DNA of 14,644 nt from Dehalococcoidia bacterium (GTDB lineage Bacteria; Chloroflexota; Dehalococcoidia; SZUA-161; SpSt-899): contig JALPXT010000025.1 of the NCBI GenBank assembly GCA_023271485.1, forward strand, positions 1-14,644. The letters run 5' to 3'. The notes under the pieces were generated by a model that was not told the origin of the DNA, made no database searches, and saw only the letters and a list, made by a program, of their open reading frames with translations. The position numbers were made by a program, and so were the translations under genes. Of the stretch, positions 13,040 to 14,644 are shown one piece after another (within the stretch, counting starts at the first letter, position 1; every line of letters starts with the position of its first letter).

Positions 13040-13855
13040 TTAGTGACCTTCCCCTTCGCCGCCATTCAAACTTCTATCAATTTCGGCGGTTAAATCATAG
13101 CCCGGTATTGATTTCCCGCTGGCGTCAACTATTCTTCCTTCCGCTACCTTTACCCGGCCTTCAGCGAATGCCTTGACGGTGCTCACAATCAGCGGGGGCT
13201 CTCGCCTGAGCCCGTGCCGGCGGATGAGCTTGAAGAGCTCGAATTCATCGCCCTCTGTGGCCCTTATTTCCTCCAGCGGCTGACCTGCCAGCCTCTCCCA
13301 GTACTCGTCGAATGGCTGACCCCTTATGCTAAATGTGCAGTAGCTTACCGGCGGGCCCTCGTCCAGTTCAGGGGTAGCCAGATGCATCATTACCCCCGTC
13401 TGCTCAGCCCGGCTTTCAATCAACTGCCATATTACTTCTTTCCAGGTGCCCTTGGGTCCATCGGGGGCAGCGGGGTGGAGGTTGATCATGGCATATCTCC
13501 GGCACATCTCCTCTCCGACGATGAGCATGTATCCGGCAAGCACGCAGAGATCGACGTGAAATCCTTCCAGTCGCCGCATTACCTCGCGGTCGTAGTCGAT
13601 CCGCCAGCTTAACATAACATCAGGGCCTCTTTCTGCCCTGAACTTTCGGGAGGAAAAGTACACCAGGGGCATCCCGTACGACTTTACGAGGTCGTGAAAG
13701 AGGTCGGTCTCTTCAGATTGTCCTGGTTCCCGGTTGCAGAAGACAAAGGCAATCTCGGCCGGTATCTCGCCGCGCTCAATACTTTCAGTTATTGCTGTCA
13801 GCAGAGCGCGGGAACCCGGGCCCCGCCCGCTGGAGAACCAACCGATCTTATACAT
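13040..13855 (-). CDS. Formyltransferase-fold protein related to PurN
   Basis: This 271-residue protein has the GART/formyltransferase fold. It starts with KIGWFSSGRGPGSRALL, where PurN has its phosphate-binding loop. The catalytic triad of this fold is present: N125 and H127 in INLHPAAPDGPKGTW and D165 in TPELDEGP. PurN transfers a formyl group from 10-formyl-THF to GAR. This protein is about 60 residues longer than PurN, has an extra C-terminal segment, and lies in a non-purine context. Its acceptor is therefore unknown and the gene should not be called purN. ATG 13855 is chosen because it overlaps the stop of the upstream gene by 8 bases (ATGTATAA), indicating translational coupling. AGGGG lies just upstream. 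Confidence 0.82.
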   Translation of the reverse strand: MYKIGWFSSGRGPGSRALLTAITESIERGEIPAEIAFVFCNREPGQSEETDLFHDLVKSYGMPLVYFSSRKFRAERGPDVMLSWRIDYDREVMRRLEGFHVDLCVLAGYMLIVGEEMCRRYAMINLHPAAPDGPKGTWKEVIWQLIESRAEQTGVMMHLATPELDEGPPVSYCTFSIRGQPFDEYWERLAGQPLEEIRATEGDEFELFKLIRRHGLRREPPLIVSTVKAFAEGRVKVAEGRIVDASGKSIPGYDLTAEIDRSLNGGEGEGH

Positions 13856-14644
13856 GGTACCCCTGGGCCTGCGGCCGGGGGGCAGGCCTGCAACGCTCCC
13901 ACAAATAATCAACTAAACTATCGAGATTACAGCTCAAAAGGATGATGTACTTGTCGCCTGCTCCGGCATAGAGAATCAGGTTGTTTTTTCTGACAAGAGC
14001 ACCTACGGGGAAAACGACGGCCGGCACATCCACTGGATACTGATCATTACCACGCAATTCGTAAGGGGCTGAAGGAATGTAGATTGGATTTCTGGTTTGA
14101 CAGAGCACCTTTCCTGGATCGTCCGGATCTAAAAGGGCGGCGCATATGGAATATCCCCTTTCAATTTTCTCCGCCATCCCGTAGGCTTTACAAATGTTAT
14201 CCCCTATCTCACCAACAGCATGATAGATGAGCAACCAGCCCCTATCGGTTTTGATCACCTGCGTGCTTGGACCGATTTTCTCCTTTTCGTGTGCGTAGCG
14301 CCCGGCCTCCAAAAGCAGATTCCGGCTCCGGCGGTCATAGATTCGCTGCCAGTGTTCTACATGCCTGGAGGGATTCAGCAATTGATCTATGCCGGCTTCA
14401 AGTAAATCCAGGTGGATATTAGGATGAAAACGGAGCAGCATGTAGTGCCGGCCATTGGCCGGTTCGGAGAAGGGGATGGCATTGCGCGAGTCGAATGGTT
14501 CAACTATCCCGTGATAGGTGATATTCACGAAATCCCCGGTCGAGTAGACAGCGATTCGGTCTGCGCCGGCGCCTTTGAAGGGGGGCTTGAGCTTGCCACA
14601 CCCAACCAGCAGGTACCTTTGACCATACTTCACGATACGGATGT
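13848..14644 (-). CDS. GH130-family glycoside phosphorylase/hydrolase, 5' end outside window
   Basis: The protein is of the GH130 type (beta-mannoside phosphorylase family, five-bladed propeller). Supporting segments are KTDRGWLLIYHAVGE, then SICAALLDPDDPGKVLCQT, PIYIPSAPYELRG, VVFPVGALVRKNNLILYAGAGD and a C-terminal ILLSCNLDSLVDYL, all typical of the family. The frame is open to the window edge beyond the GTG at 14633 and the ATG at 14626. At least about 50 N-terminal residues, including part of the first blade, are likely outside. Members cleave or phosphorolyse beta-linked mannosides; the substrate here cannot be told. Its stop lies within the start of the formyltransferase gene. Confidence 0.8.
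   Translation of the reverse strand, partial: IRIVKYGQRYLLVGCGKLKPPFKGAGADRIAVYSTGDFVNITYHGIVEPFDSRNAIPFSEPANGRHYMLLRFHPNIHLDLLEAGIDQLLNPSRHVEHWQRIYDRRSRNLLLEAGRYAHEKEKIGPSTQVIKTDRGWLLIYHAVGEIGDNICKAYGMAEKIERGYSICAALLDPDDPGKVLCQTRNPIYIPSAPYELRGNDQYPVDVPAVVFPVGALVRKNNLILYAGAGDKYIILLSCNLDSLVDYLWERCRPAPRPQAQGYHV

Noticed and set aside
1..14644. CRISPR array, insertion sequence, rRNA or tRNA genes
   Set aside because: No regularly spaced repeats, transposase or RNA gene signature was seen on either strand.

Overview
The window looks like chromosomal DNA from an anaerobic bacterium that decodes UGA as selenocysteine. Moderate GC, a TTG-started trigger factor, oxygen-defence genes (PerR-like regulator, AhpF-like reductase, peroxiredoxin, rubrerythrin-like protein, an A-type flavoprotein remnant) and several Cys-rich proteins fit an anaerobic Chloroflexota (Dehalococcoidia-like) lineage. 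That taxonomic guess is an impression, not a measurement.

Positions 1-5990 (+ strand) hold a redox and Fe-S block. A PerR-type regulator has a TTGACA-17-TAGAAT promoter overlapped by an inverted repeat. Next come a glutaredoxin-like protein whose first active-site Cys is encoded by in-frame UGA (U-P-W-C), an AhpF/Cp34-type disulfide reductase, a small zinc ribbon, a two-cluster ferredoxin-like protein, and a Prx1-type peroxiredoxin whose peroxidatic residue is also an in-frame UGA and whose resolving Cys is absent. Both UGAs are followed by a hairpin that fits the bacterial SECIS pattern. An iron-sulfur flavoprotein, a broken nifS, an intact iscU, a 9-Cys mini-protein and a truncated tusA follow. 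The reductase, selenoglutaredoxin and selenoperoxiredoxin can be read as an electron-transfer chain for peroxide removal under PerR.

Positions 5970-8250 carry a remnant of an A-type flavoprotein (fprA) running in frame into a site-2 protease with CBS domains, a puzzling mini-ORF with an internal TGA, an unrecognised 102-residue protein and a rubrerythrin-like diiron protein. Positions 8260-10378 hold trigger factor, with a near-consensus promoter, and ClpP, separated by a repeat-rich spacer.

Positions 10375-14644 are all on the minus strand. In transcription order they are a GH130-type glycosidase (partial at the window edge), a formyltransferase-fold protein overlapping it, a carbamate kinase remnant with a nonsense codon, ornithine aminotransferase, and a frameshifted, internally deleted COG2403-type cyclic 2,3-diphosphoglycerate synthetase-like gene. 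The last three suggest a former ornithine/carbamoyl-phosphate module.

A striking theme is that five genes (nifS, tusA, fprA, arcC, COG2403) carry abrupt internal or terminal deletions, frameshifts or a nonsense codon, while their neighbours are intact. This is either real gene decay or an assembly artefact; raw reads would decide.
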